Origin: Microbotryomycetes sp. JL201
Lineage: Eukaryota > Basidiomycota > Microbotryomycetes
DNA: 64,000 nucleotides
Direction: 5' to 3'
Assembly: GCA_033819885.1 (NCBI GenBank)
Contig: JAQYUZ010000011.1
Location: 186,001 to 250,000, forward strand
The notes under the pieces are model-generated. The model had not been told where the DNA came from. It saw only the letters and a program-made list of their open reading frames with translations, and searched no databases. The translations under genes and the position numbers were made by a program. Of the stretch, positions 21,523 through 34,300 are shown one piece after another. Positions within the stretch are counted from its first letter, which is position 1; each line of letters opens with the position of its first letter.

Positions 21523-23532
21523 TTAGTTGCGCATAAACATCTTCTTCTTTGTCGTCGTTTGAGACTGCCATGAGAAAATCGGGATGGTCAGCTTGCGCTG
21601 TCGTTTCGCAAATCTTGCTCGCGCTCACCTTTTGGTCGGGCGTGACTGGTCGACCAGACTCGAGCCTTCTCTTCTTCTCTTCGAGCTCGAGTCTCTGCTT
21701 CTCGAGCGCTTCCTTCATCTCCCTGTGTCTTGCGTACAATTCTTCCTCGCTCTGCTTGAGTTTGGCCTCTTTTTCGCTCACTTTCTGTTGGAATACCATC
21801 TTCATCTCGGCTTCCATCTTTGCCAACTTGGACTCGTGCAGTGCTCGTTCCTCGGCCATCTTGGCCGCAGGACTGATGAAAAGTGCGTGCTTGTGTCAGT
21901 CTCCTTTACGCCTTTGCCTTGCGATGGCTATCTCTTTCGCGGCAGGTGAGCCTGGATCGCGGTAAAAGCACGACTCACTTGACCTCCTTGAAAACAGAGT
22001 GGTCTTGACTGACACCCATGCCCAACAACTTCTCGGACCTGTACTTTTCGTACAACTCGTCGTTCGTATGTTCCTTGAGTTCCTCCATATGAGTGCGAAC
22101 CAGCATCTGTCGCAGCTTGACGAAATCGCAGTGTTCTTCGTTGTCGACTTCGATTGTGCCCCATGGGTATGCTCGCCCTCGCACTTGCCGCCCATCGGGC
22201 GTAGACACGACATTGTTGGATCCAACAACGGCGAAAGGAATCTTGCGCTATCGCACATCAGCGCACAGTGGGAGAGCGTGAGATTTCATCTTGTCGGTAC
22301 AACGGAAGTAAGCCATAACTTACCAAGATTTCCTCGTTCTCTGCAATCGTCTCTTCGTCCTCGAGGTCATATTTGGGCGCCTGGAAAATCTGGATGTTGT
22401 GATGCGCAATATCTGACAGGATGCGCGCCTTGAATTGCGCCACCTCGTCGTCCGTCATCGTGTCCGATTTTGCGATGACGGGTACAAGGTTGACTTTCGT
22501 GTGCAGACGACGCATGAACTCGATGTCTAGCGGTTTGAGCGAGTGACCTGTCGGCTCAATGAAATACAGGCACGCGTGAATGCGGTTGTCGACCGTCTTT
22601 GTGCGGTTGACTCGGTTCTCTTGCTCGAGGTAAGCATCGTAGCGCGCTTCAATGTTGTCCAAAATGGGTCTCCAGCTGAAGGCCCGGATCGTCAGTATGA
22701 CGGTAAAGGAATTCTGTCCTCGGTGGTTTGCGACGTACCCGTCTTCGTTGTTGATCATGTCGCCGAACCCAGGTGTGTCGACGACCGTCAACCTCAGCCG
22801 GACACCGTTCTCTTCAATGTCTGTCATAGTTCGAGTAGCGTGTCAGACAATAAGGCAGTTTGTTGAAAGGTGCGGGTTGTGTCACCTGCTGTGATGCTCT
22901 CGATGGCGACCGTCTTTGACCGCTCTTGCTGAGGTCCGGGCACTGCCTTTTTCGCATAGAGCGATGTGTTGAAGAGCGTGTTGATCAAAGTCGACTTTCC
23001 GAGACCCGATTCGCCTGTGAAGGTGGAAACAGATGTCTAGGGTCAGTGTTTCGAATCAGAACACTGCGATGAAAGCGCGAACGGACCGACGACCATCATT
23101 GTAAATTGGAATCCTGGGGACGAGATCTCAGAGGCGTCAGCTTTGGAGAGAAGACGGCCCAGTTACGTCACCGTGTACCTTTGCGGACCGACTTGCGGTG
23201 TACCTGGTTCGGCAAGTTTGCGACTGCGGACGAGGGCGATCAGCTGCTGAGTGGCCCCCTGCAGCCAGCGTTTGAGCGCATTGACTGACATCCGACATAG
23301 CCGCCAAGCTTCTTTCTGATGATGCTGTCCAAGTCCGTGCCTGGCTGCTGTGCTGATTCGGCTGCAGGTGGGGCGCGAGCGCGTGACGAGGCGCGACGAG
23401 CGGCCGTTGTGGATGACCACAGGAGCGGGACAGGGCGGCAGGTCCATGTCAGCACGCGATAGGATCTGACGGATAAGAGGCTGCAAGGTGCGACTCGCCT
23501 GCAGGCGCCGGGAACACTTGTTGCTCCGACAT
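21523..23532 (-). CDS. CDC3: Septin, Cdc3/AspB type
   Basis: This is a GTP-binding septin that assembles into filaments at the bud neck or septum. Visible in order are a pre-domain [18 protein letters not shown], the P-loop [17 protein letters not shown], the G3 motif VVDTPGFGD, the septin signature region with [17 protein letters not shown], the G4 motif VIAKSD, and the C-terminal coiled coil ([18 protein letters not shown] and on to [12 protein letters not shown]). Phase analysis ends the protein [13 protein letters not shown] at 21523 after an intron that removes the long open tail seen at 21356-21525. The proposed start [11 protein letters not shown] (ATG 23532) joins the main body through a GC-AG intron (23498-23362). 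The Cdc3 assignment rests on overall similarity remembered from fungal septins; another core septin is less likely. Confidence 0.88.
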
Positions 23533-23895
23533 GGCCGTGCCTGAGGGCAGTGTAGTAGGGTGCAGATGCCCAAAGAACGCGCCGTAGTCGACAATTCGAA
23601 GGAGACTGAGCTGGACAGACAGACGTTGGCGGCGCGTGCAAGCAGGCCGACACGGAGGGGTGCTTGGTCGTTGGCCAACACGAAACGCGCGACCGCACGC
23701 CCGATTCCGATTTCGCCGCCTCCCCTTCGGCGCAGCTTGGACAGATCGCACTCTGCTTCCCACAGAGCTACTCACCCCACGCAAGCTCATCGCCGCTGTG
23801 TCCTCGCAGCGTACCTGCAACCTGGTCTTTGCCCGGCCGCCGTCTTTACATTCTCATTGCCGTGCGCGCCCGTTTAACGGCCACAACGACACAGC
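23533..23895. promoter_or_regulatory. Divergent promoter between septin and LEA1 genes
   Basis: 363 bases separate two divergent start codons. The stretch is GC-rich with no supported gene. Confidence 0.4.
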
Positions 23896-25092
23896 ATGAG
23901 GTGCGCCGCCAGTATTGTAGACCGTGCGACCCGTCCGGGCAAGACTAACCCCATCATTCGGTCCGGCGCCGTTGCAGGCTCGACGCAGAGTTGCTGGCGC
24001 GCTCGCCCAGCTACCTCAACCCGCTCAAGGACCGCGAGCTCGACCTCAGAGGTGCGTGCCTGAAAAGTCTGGTTTGACGCCACCGCCTGGCAGTGCATGG
24101 CCCGCCCGCTCGACTGCGACTCGCCCGTCTCGGCTGGCGCTGCCGCTGACCCGCACGGCTTTGATCCCCTGCAGGGCACAAGATCCCCGCAATCGAGAAC
24201 CTTGGTGTAACAAAGGACACGATAGACTGCCTCGACTTGACAGACAATTCTGTCACGTCCTTGTCCAACTTCCCGCTCATGCGGCGCCTGCAGCACATTC
24301 TCATCTCAAACAACCCCGTCAGGACAGTATCACCCACAATCTCGACGTCTCTACCAAACTTGCGCACCCTCATCTTGACAAACGCAGCCGTTCCGCGCGA
24401 TGCGCTCGCAAACCTCGGAGACATCTTGGGGAGGTGCAAAAAGCTAGAGACGTTGAGCTTGAAAGGCACACCCGTCGCAGACGCAGAACACTACCGCAGC
24501 TGGATCATCTTTAAATGCAAAAACTTGCGCAGTCTCGACTTTGAGAGAGTAAAGGAAAAGGTACCGCCATCTCTACTGCCTCGTACGCCCATCACAGAGC
24601 TGACTTTCTTCTTCCCTGCGTCCTTGCCTCGACAGGAACGCGTCAGGGCACAAGAGTTGTTCATGTCAAAGGATGGCACACCAACGGCTCTTGCGACGGC
24701 ATTTGCAGAGGCAGCAGCATCAAACAGCGCAGCCAACGCGCCAACGCTCGTGGCCGCTAATGGCGTCAAGACGTTTGAACCTGGTGTCGAGCCGGCAGCA
24801 ACAGGTAAAGCAGGTCGACTACTGACCAAGGAAGAGAAGGAGCGTGTCAGACAGGCGATCGAAGGTGCAGAAAGCGTCGAAGAGGTGCGTCTGTGACAAG
24901 GTTCCTCGACGTAGGAACAACATCTGATTAGGCCGTTTGCAGATTCGGCGGCTGCAAAGAATGCTGGCTCAGGGCTTTGTGTAAGTTGTCGTCGTATCCG
25001 CCCACAATGTACTGCTGATGCTCAAATCTCTCGCCAGGCCTACCGAGAAAGATCTGAAAGAGCTCGAGCGGGCCAAGAAGGCTGCCGCATGA
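23896..25092 (+). CDS. LEA1: U2 snRNP component A' (Lea1)
   Basis: This leucine-rich-repeat protein binds U2 snRNA together with B'' and stabilises U2 in the spliceosome. After splicing the N-terminus reads MRLDAELLARSPSYLNPLKD followed by RELDLRGHKIPAIENLG, an almost canonical U2A' start. LRR units follow (CLDLTDNSVTSLSNFPLMRR, HILISNNPVRTV, TLILTNAAV, TLSLKGTPV). The C-terminal part has LTKEEKERVRQAIEGAESVE, then RRLQRMLAQGFV and PTEKDLKELERAKKAAA, ending TGA 25090-25092. The first coding exon is only ATGAG (23896-23900), followed by an intron at 23901-23977; without it the conserved MRL start is lost. Further introns lie near 24051-24175, 24886-24943 and 24981-25038. Confidence 0.92.
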
Positions 25093-25246
25093 TAGAAATG
25101 GAACATCGAATGTGCAAGGTGTGGGTTACGTCCTTGATCGGGTACTATCTGAAGACTCTAAAGGCGAGCTCTTGTATCGTCTCGAAAACCAATCTGTCGC
25201 TCCAGGCGATCCAGTTGTAATTCTAGCACGATGTCTCAATGACCGA

Positions 25247-26183
25247 TCATCTATAGAGCCCTTCCCTGTCAATAATTCGGCGCACTTGCTCGACGGGCAC
25301 AAGTTGCTCCAGCTCTCGCTTTTGACCTTGCTTGACTGCTTGACGGATACGTGTCGAGCTGACGTCTTTGGCATCCTGTGCTGCTAATTCGAATAGCACG
25401 ATCCTGTCTCTCCAAGGTCTGACGTGGTCTGACGCCAGAAATTCGAGTTCTTGTTGTTCAGAGACGTCTCCTCGTCGCGCACAAGCCAGAAACGACCCGT
25501 CGCGGTTGAAAAAGTCGTCCATGACGCGGTTGATAGGTCGCTCAGGATCCGTGTAATAACGTGGAGCAAAGAATCTTATGATGGTGTCCCAGCCTGCGAA
25601 ATGGTTGGCGAGTCAGCCTTTGAGCTTTGGACCTGTTGCTTCGGACATGTTGCTTGCCCATTGGAAAAAGCAACCTGACGTCTGCGGCAGCGTCTCGCAC
25701 ATGCGGCATCTCGTTCAACTGTTGCTTCAAAATGTGACTTTTCGCTGCGAACGTCGAAGCGTCCGCGCAGGCGACAGCGACATTGAACGGTGGCGCCGGA
25801 GACGACGACGATGCTGACCCGAGCTCATTTAAATGTTGGGCGACCGCCTGCATCATTGCCAATCTGATCTCCACGTCCTTGTCTGCCGCTTGTCCTTTGT
25901 CTGCATTGTGTGTTGACAAGACAAGTAGCCTGGCGTCACATTCGGCCGGATCCAACGCCGAGCGCTGCCGGTCATCCGTTTCGACCGTTACGGGCCATGG
26001 AGCGTTTTTGATCATTGCCAGGTGAGCCGAGCTAGGTGGATTAAATGACGAGTCTAGGACGCAGACGCGCACGCGCCGTCGAGCACTGTTGGATGTTGCT
26101 GACGACGCCGTCCTGTGGGCCGTTGACGGCAGTGGCCACAGTGCATGAGGCTTGTACACGATTCTGAGCGTGCCTGTGCTCAT
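25247..26183 (-). CDS. POF1: Nicotinamide-nucleotide adenylyltransferase-like protein (Pof1 type)
   Basis: The protein has a nucleotidyltransferase fold with the loop SSFNPPSSAHLAM in place of the classical H-x-G-H (second His kept, first position Ser), as in fungal Pof1-type NMN adenylyltransferase homologues. The second signature, VSSTRIRQAVKQG, matches the ISSTxxR motif that binds ATP. Between them are AGWDTIIRFFAPRYY and a segment FFNRDGSFLACARRG. The ATG at 26183 is followed by a short N-terminal extension. One intron lies at about 25600-25700; I could place the acceptor region but not settle the exact donor. The family makes or repairs NAD in the cytosol or nucleus, but Pof1 itself has been linked to other ATPase roles, so the function is inferred. 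Confidence 0.78.
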
Positions 26184-26610
26184 TGCAGTGGCGGATCACG
26201 CAGAAGCGTCGCGGGAATCTCTGCGTGTGGCGCACCGCGAACAGGGGTTTCATCGGATAACGGCTGACATGTGTCTCGCAGCAGGAGCGCGCGGGGAGGT
26301 ACAGCAGCTCCGTTTGCGCCTGCTCACAGTTTTGCGTCAAGCTTTACACTCGGTTCGCCGGGCCGCTCGCAACACCGCTGAGCCGAGTGCGACGAGACCT
26401 GTCTACTACCGTCGGCGGCCGATATCCCGAGAACTGCTCGGGCACTTCTGTGACTTGCGATCTCTAGACATCGACGCTGCCAAGCTGTCGTCTGCTGCTG
26501 TTCCTGGTGCACGAGTGCTGAGTCAAGCGACAGCACGCCATCGCCTGTGCTCTCCGTCCTTGCATCGCTTGCCTCTCGGTGCGCGCAGACTCATAACGAC
26601 GACGACGGGT
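26184..26610. promoter_or_regulatory. Divergent region that carries an in-frame upstream extension of the aminotransferase
   Basis: This is the gap between two divergent genes. From an ATG at 26269 the frame is open and in phase with the aminotransferase start at 26611, adding 114 codons that are Arg-rich at their beginning. It may therefore be both promoter and optional leader coding sequence. Confidence 0.4.
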
Positions 26611-28266
26611 ATGACTGCACCAACACAGTCCAACGGTCACGCGACCGCATCGTCGTCCAAGCAAGACCCGAGCTCGCCGTTCGGATGGAGCATCAGCGAC
26701 AAGATCAAACCAGAGGTGTCGGGCGGCAAGGCGGATGTGTGGACAGTGTTCAGTCCGCTAAGCGGCTTCGTCCCTCAAGATTCGTTGAACTTGGGTCAAG
26801 GGTTCATGAACTGGGCACCGTCGCAGGACATTCTCGGAGCATACTCTGACGCGCTTCAGGGTGTCATGGAGAACCACTACTCCCTGCCGAGAGGCAGGAT
26901 TGCCCTTCGCGAAGCCCTGTCACAGTACTTGTCGGAATCGTTCAACTTGCCCGGAGGTCGCAAGCTCGACCCAAACACGGAAATCACAGTCACAGCTGGA
27001 GCAAATGAAGGCATGTTTGCGTTTGCCACTGCCTTCTTGCGGGACGGAGACGAAGTCATTCTGTTCGAACCTTGTAAGCGGCGAAGGAATCCCACCGGCC
27101 CGAGACGCCTCTTGACCATTACGCATTTCCGACGACAGTTTTCGATCAATACGTTGCACAAGTCACGTTCAACGGCGGCAAACCGGTCTACGTGCCAATC
27201 CGGCCTCCAAGCGGAGCTTCATCGTCAAATGTGTCGGCATCAGAATGGAAAATCGACCTCGATGAACTCCGCCGCGCAATCACACCTAAAACCAAGATGA
27301 TCTGGATCAATACACCTCATAATCCTATTGGAAAGGTGACCAAGATCGCTCTGAGGCAGGCGAACCCTCTTGACATCCGTTCCCGCAGGTGTTTGACGAG
27401 GAGGAGCTGCGAGCGATCGGCAAGATTGCCGAAGAGCACGATCTGCTCATCTTGGCTGATGAAGTTGTGAGCATGACACCCACGCTGAAATCATCAAGCG
27501 AACGTACTGATGCAGCGACCTGCAGTACGACTGCCTGGCTCTAGGCGACAAGAAGCACGTCCGCATCGCAGCCTTGGACGACTTTTGGAAGAGAACAGTG
27601 ACGGTCGGCTCTGCTGTCAGTCTCTCTGCAAGAAGGCGAATGAAAACAAACTGACGACAAGTCCTTCAGGGCAAATCATTTGCGGCAACCGGCTGGCGAG
27701 TGGGTTGGGCTGTCGGCCCTCCGCCACTCGTGCACGGCTTGATGGCGGCGCACACTCGAATCGTCTTTTGCGTCAACTCTCCGGCGCAAGAAGCTGCTGC
27801 AAAGGGCATTCAACTCGCACTGCAGAACGGATTCTTTGACAAGCAGCGAAGAGAGTACGAGGAGAGGCAAAAAGTTTTGTGCGACGCCTTGGACAAGCTC
27901 GGTTTGCCTTAGTATGTCTCCGCTCGCGATCATCTGATCCGATAGCTTTTCTTCTGACGATGCTCTGTGCTCTACAGCACGATACCGGATGGGTCTTATT
28001 TCGTGCTCGTCAATTGGGAAAAGATGCAAATCCCGGACGACTTTGAAGTGTTGCCTCAGATCAAAAACAGAGCGCTCGATTGGAAAGCGGCCTGGTTCAT
28101 TGCAAAGACGGCCAAGGTTGTTTGTATCCCTACGACGGATTTTTACAGCGAACCGGATTGGAATATTGGCGAAAAGTACGTCAGGTTTGCGTTTTGTAAA
28201 GATTTGGACACACTGAGGCAGGCAGGTGAGAGGTTGCTCGCGCTCAAACCATACATCAAACAGTAG
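26611..28266 (+). CDS. BNA3: Kynurenine aminotransferase-type PLP enzyme
   Basis: This class I/II aminotransferase probably converts kynurenine to kynurenic acid and may act on glutamine or other amino acids as cysteine-S-conjugate lyase. The motifs in order are LNLGQGFMNWAPSQDIL, HYSLPRGRIALREALSQYL, VTAGANEGMFAFATAFL, INTPHNPIGK (conserved Asn-Pro for PLP), LLILADEVYDCLAL (Asp/Tyr pair) and SAGKSFAATGWRVGW, whose Lys forms the Schiff base. The C-terminus reads KYVRFAFCKDLDTLRQAGER, ending TAG 28264-28266. At least six short introns interrupt it. The start at 26611 gives a cytosolic form; the in-frame ATG at 26269 would add a presequence-like leader. Confidence 0.9.
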
Positions 28267-28342
28267 ATACACAAATCTTGCAGAATGTCCATCAACACGC
28301 GGAGGAGTACAACGAAATGAGTCTATTGAAATGCCTAGCTTA

Positions 28343-31300
28343 CTATACAAGCAAGCCATTGACAAGAGCAGCTTGCTCTTTTTCGAGGTTGTTGCTGCCA
28401 CGAGGTACTCGGCCGCCACAGAACGCGGCGAGCAGGACAGTTTTCCGATACATGACGTTGTTCGCCGTGTGTTCGGCCGGATCCGAGACGACTGAATCGA
28501 CGACTTGTTTGATGGCACGTGGCAAGCGTTGATAGAACGCCTTGACGGCATCCCCTTCGGGGCTACCGACATCTCCGTTGTCATTGATTTCAGGGCTCGA
28601 TGTCAGTTGGATAAGCTTGGATACTTCCATGCTTTGTAGCCGCTCAAGATGCTCCAGCCGACGCTTCCTTGAATGACTGCCCTCCGAGCCCAACAGCTTG
28701 CCAATCTCTGACACTGTGAACTCGGGCGAATTTCCACTCAACAACACGCAACACTTGTTCTCGAGCTGCTCGAGGGTTCGGTCCGCCAGCCTTGACAATT
28801 GGTTCAGAACGTCTTGAACTTCTACCGTCGAGCCAGTCTCGTCGACATAAAAGGACGGATTGTAAGCTAGCCTGCGAGCGACGAACGTCCACGACAACAT
28901 GTCGACGAGATCCTGACGGCTGACGATCCGGCCAGCGTTGACGTCATCGAGCACAGACTGGAGGAGCATTTGGCTCGCAGGCAGTTCCGACTCGAGTGGC
29001 AATCCTTGGTTGAGGAACCTGCCATACAGCTCAGATTGACGTTGCTGACACAAGACGAGAAAGTGCGCCGACGAGTCCGACCTTGGCGAAACGGCCAGCG
29101 ATTGCATTTGAACAATGTCTGTCAAAGCATAATCCGTGATCTCCCGCTCGTGATTGCTTGTCATGTCGTCGGTCCTGGCGGCATATTGAGCACTCATTAC
29201 AACGACGAGGCTCGCTTGCAGGGGTAATGTCCAGCACGCCTCCCGCGAGGTGATGAGGACTCTGACCATGCCGGAGCTGAACATTTCGAGTGCGATTTTT
29301 TGTTGATTCGGGGTAAGACCCTCGTGATAGACGGCAATTCCGTGAACGAGTGCCTCGTTGAGGTCAGGATCGCCAAGCATGGCTGCATACTGCTGGACAG
29401 TGTCGATCGACTCGCTCACAAAGGTCGACTCAAGGTCGGCGCCGCTTTGCGTAACCAAATCACGAGCAGTATAGCGGCATTGCGCTCGGCTGGGTACGAA
29501 ACATATAGCGGTGCCTGTCGTCTCGCGCATCGCCATGTACGCCGGCTTGACCATGTTCTTGAGAAGCGAAACCGAATGCGGTGTCGAAAACCCCTGAAAT
29601 GAGGTCGTGACTGATGACGCTCGAGTGCTTGGTGAGAAGGAGTAGGTGGCGTGCTCGGGCGCTCCAAGCCATTCGGCTAGGGCTGAAGCGTCCGCTAAGG
29701 GCGCACTCGTCCCGACAACGCGCATTCCTGGGTACCTCCATCGAAGACGAGATATGACGATTTCGTGAGCCGCATCCAGCGCGTGCAGATCGTGAACGGC
29801 AAGTAGGTCGAGCTGACCAAGCGCTGTTGCATCTTCGGCAACTGCTCGAGCGATTGATGTGGCCGATGCGACAATGACGACACTGCCGCTCTTGCGTACC
29901 GATTGCATGTCCTTGCTAGCGGCGACACAAACGACTGAAGCGTTCACGGCAGATGACAGAATTTGTCGCAGCCGGATCGAGGCTTGGATGGCCAGAGCCT
30001 TGCGTGGAACAACAAACAGTACGCGGGCGTTATTTTGTTGTTTGAAAACTCGCCTGTGAGAGACGCATCAGTGCTATCCTGCGCTGGCTACATGCGACAT
30101 ACCAAATTGCAAGCTCGAGCATGACTCCACGGCTCTGGGCACCCGCAGCGCATACAAGAACATTGTTCGCTGTGTGGAACACGGAGTGAAAAGCTTGCGT
30201 TTGAACGCCGTCGAGCGTGAGGGCGGCTCGCTGCGCCGTATACGCTTTCAGGGCGAGCGGATACTGCGCCAGGGTTTCGCGAAGCGTCAGTAGGGGTAGA
30301 TCGTGTAGTGGCAAATGCGGCGGTGGCGCTTGAGGCATGTCGATGTGATCAAGCTCGATCCGAAATTCGTATTCGGCGCCCAACCAGACATCGGAAACGA
30401 CTCGTGCAGTGAGAAATTGCGGGACAGAGTTGAGCACGACGACAAATTCTTGGTTGAGAGTTTTGGTCGAAGGCCGCAAGACGATTCGCGCACTCTGCAG
30501 TATTTCTTGCCCTTGCTCGTCCTCAATCCAGAGCCAAAACGCTTCAATTGGGCCATGTCGTTTGTCCGACCACTGGAAGTGCGGATGGAGAGAAAGACGA
30601 ACGCGAAGCAGGTCGTGCGCCACCGGCTGCAAAGTGTGTGTCATATCGACGTAGGGCATCTGTTTAGCAGCGTTAACGGCGCGTTCACCGAGACGCTCGT
30701 TGAGGTGTATTAGAGCGCCAAAGTCAGCCGACGACATGGCTGCAATCTCCTCAATAGGAATGTCGTCTGCCCATTGCTCGACATTGTACACCACTTCTGC
30801 AGGCAAGTTGAATTGGTCAAGCGGATGTTTGAACGACCAGATCCTCTCTGTCCACTCAGCAGTCAGCGCATCCGTCGGGAACGGGGAACTTCGAACGCAC
30901 TCTCGATCGCCTTGCTCATAGAGATCAGCACGAACGTGGTTTGCGCCCACTTTCTCGCCATGGCGATCTCGAGCAGAGCTCTGACAATCCTGCCGGCGTT
31001 CTGCGCAACGTACGCCGAGTCCGACACGAGCGCAAAATCGTCGATGTACGCTCGCGAAATATAGGCCTGCAGCAACACATTGACTTTCCCAGCGGTCGTT
31101 TTGGTACCGTCTTGGACTTGGCAAGGCGCGACCGTCTCCATGAGCACTCGCAATTCTTGCTCCTCCGTGTCCCTGACCACGATCTGAGCAAACTCTGTGC
31201 TGGCGGAGATGAGCTTGAGAACGTCCGCCTCGCTCATACTCGGTCTCATCTGAGCGTTGTAAATCTCGATACTGCCGTTTTTGATGTAGTACTTTGCTGC

Positions 31301-34300
31301 TACCCGACCGAGATCTGTCGGCTCAAGCGTACCAAGCTCGGCGTCGTATTTTACCATTTGCGTTTCCAGCAATCTCTTGACAGAATTATTCATGAGCGCC
31401 ATACGTTTGCTGCCGAGTAAAGGATCTTGCAGAACGTCGTCGACGACCATGCCGTAAACGAGCGGGTTCTTGCGCATTCGCACAAAGAGGTAACTGTATC
31501 CGAGCCAGCGGACGCCTTCATCCATCGTCGTGACGGTGCCGAGACTCACTTCGGCATTCAAAGAATCGACAAGTCCCTCGACAAACTTGGATTCGATCGC
31601 GTGCTGCTGAGTAATAGCCGAGACTGTAGACGGCTCGGGTCAATCAGATACTAAAAGTTTCGCTCTTCAGCCTCACCATAGTGATCCATCTTGTCATACG
31701 TGGTGCAGATGTACCCGACACCTTGACTTTCGTATTGTGGCCGACCAGCACGACCAAAAATTTGCAAAACGTCCAAAATGCCCAGGTCCACAAATGAACC
31801 TTTGCCAGAATCGTACACTGTCGTACCCTTGATAACGACGGCGTAGGCTGGCAGATTGACACCCCATGCAAGGGTCGCCGTGCAGCATAGGACCTGTAGA
31901 TCCCGAGTCAGTCTAGAACAGTCTGGGTTTTCGAGAAGGCCGACCTTTGTGGCATTGGCTTCGAACATGCGCTCAGTAATGTTGCGATCCGACCTCAGCA
32001 TGCCCGCATGATGTATACTGTGACCACGAGTCAGCGGTGTGCCAGTCAGGGAGAATGAGGCGAGACTTACCCGAAACCCTGAGTGGCCAAGTCTTTCATC
32101 TCCCGATTGCGACTGCCCCACAAGTCGGCTTTGAAGTTGCCGAACGCCTCTTCTCCAGTCGGGTCAAGTAGATCCATGATACCTTCCTCTTGGGCCTTCT
32201 CGCGAAGCATCTGGGCCGTCTTGACTGTGTCTTTCCGAGCGTGGACAAACACCATGACTTGATGACCGGCTCGAAGCAACTCGGCGACCTGATGCGACAA
32301 TCAGCTCAGTGAGTAGAATTCTGCATAATCCTCTCACCTTGTCAAATGTGGCCTGATCGAGATTCGCTCGCGAGACGGCTGATCCTGGCTTGCCTTTTAC
32401 GCCAATAAAATGCTGCTCCAGCGGTACAGGACGGAATGATGCGTCAAAATAGAACAATCCTTGGTACCGGTTGACGCGCAAGAAGTCGGCAACGTCGACG
32501 TAGTTTGGAAGCGTCGCCGAGAGACCGACGATTCGAATCAGATTCTGTGTTGATTCGACTTGGCGCAGAGTTCGCGCGACAATGCTCTCGATCACCGCAC
32601 CGCGATCTTCGTGAAGCAAATGCACTTCGTCAATGATGAGCAGTTTGACCTTCTGTAGAAGTAATCAAGAGATTAGCGCACGCTCAGTACGTTTGCGTCG
32701 CGTCCTGCTCACGTCTGCCACCTCACTGTCGCTCGACCCTCTCCGCGTGACAACGTCCCACTTTTCAGGAGTCGTGATAATGACTCCCGTCTCGTCTATT
32801 TCTTTGCGCGTCATCTTCATGTCACCGGTCAATTCTCGCACTTTGACGCCAGCCCAGCTCAGCCTTTTCGCGAACTTTGCCGTTATTTCGGCCGCGAGAG
32901 CTTTCAAAGGTGCCACGTAAATAATCTTGAACTGACTTGCTGGAGGGAGTTGGGGTCTCTCGGAGCTTGTCAGAGGCGTCGAGACCAGTGTAGATAGGCA
33001 GCGCAGAATCGTCAGCAGCGCTACATCCGTTTTGCCCTAGGTTTCAGCGTCAGCGGTCTGATGACTCTCAGGAGTATCGAAACCACTCACAGCACCAGTC
33101 GGAGCGCAGACAAGCATGTTCTCATTTGAATTGTACGCGACTGGATAGACAATGCTCTGCAAGCGATTGAGAGATTCGTATGCCTGCCAAGAGACTGTTC
33201 AGAGTCGCAGCAGGCAATTAAATATCATACCCCTCTTACATGGAATGTCCTCTTGCCCCATGCGTCCATGCCGGAGATAGGCACGAGGGCTTCGTCGAAA
33301 CGGAAAGGAACCGCTTTCGGCGCAGGGATTGTGATTTCTTCGTAGTTCTACACCGACAAGTTATTGATTAGTGGGAAAACTCTTAATTGATCACGTATTG
33401 ACTGACTGCCTGCTCTTCTCGAGTCGTGCCTACGGGCAACGCGAGCCTTTGTCCTCCGAGCGCGAGCTGAGACCCAGAAGATCCTGGAGCGAGATAAACG
33501 TTTGGCAATTTTTCTTGCTCGCCAATTATGGGCTTTGAGAGAGTCTGTCAACTGGCTGTGTGGGAACGGGTTTGTCTGCATGCGCTCACCCGGTCGTCAA
33601 ACATGTCACCAGGCCCTTTCATGAGTTGTTGCACTCGAATCCGTTCCCATTCGTCCAGGTCGAAACTCCCTTGGCTCGTACCGTATATTCCATCTTTGTA
33701 CGATTTCGAATGAAGCTTCTGCTGCAGCTTGCGCGCTCGTTTTGCCTCTGCCTTGTCGTCTGCCGTCTGAAACGTGATCTGAGCTTGAGGCGTGTGATCT
33801 CTGTGGACGTGTTGGTCTAGCCCTAGTATCCTGTCGTGACCGTTCTGGTATATCGTTCTACTCGATGCTGCCGTACTCGATGTGTTTGCTTCGTGCGCAG
33901 GCTGTGCCACTGAATTGTCGATTTCGTCAAGGATCTCGTCCCTGCTAGACGCCATCTTGCCTACGTTGTGAACATGATCGAAACCAACTAGATCCAACAG
34001 CTTGTTTGCAACCTCTTCAACGCCTTCGGTGCGCGTGTCTCTGAGTAGTTGGATGACGTTCGGCTCGAGTTGATCGCTGGCGAGGACCGAGCGCAACCAC
34101 GTGAGCGCATCGCCTTTGTTGGCCGCGCCAGTACGCTGCCCGAGTTTTGAAGATTCTAGAGAATCATCATGAGCCGTGTCGAGCAGCGAAGGTTCTGGGT
34201 CGGCGTCGAGCGAGACCGTCAAGTCGATCAGCGGCGTCGTCTGCACTGTCGATGGCGATGCGACAACTCCGAGGCGATCGAGCTCGTGAAGCACACTGGC

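Noticed and set aside
21356-21525. Hydrophobic tail read through from the septin coiled coil
   Set aside because: A GTGAGC...GCAG intron before it gives a shorter, charged septin end; the tail is unlikely to be translated.
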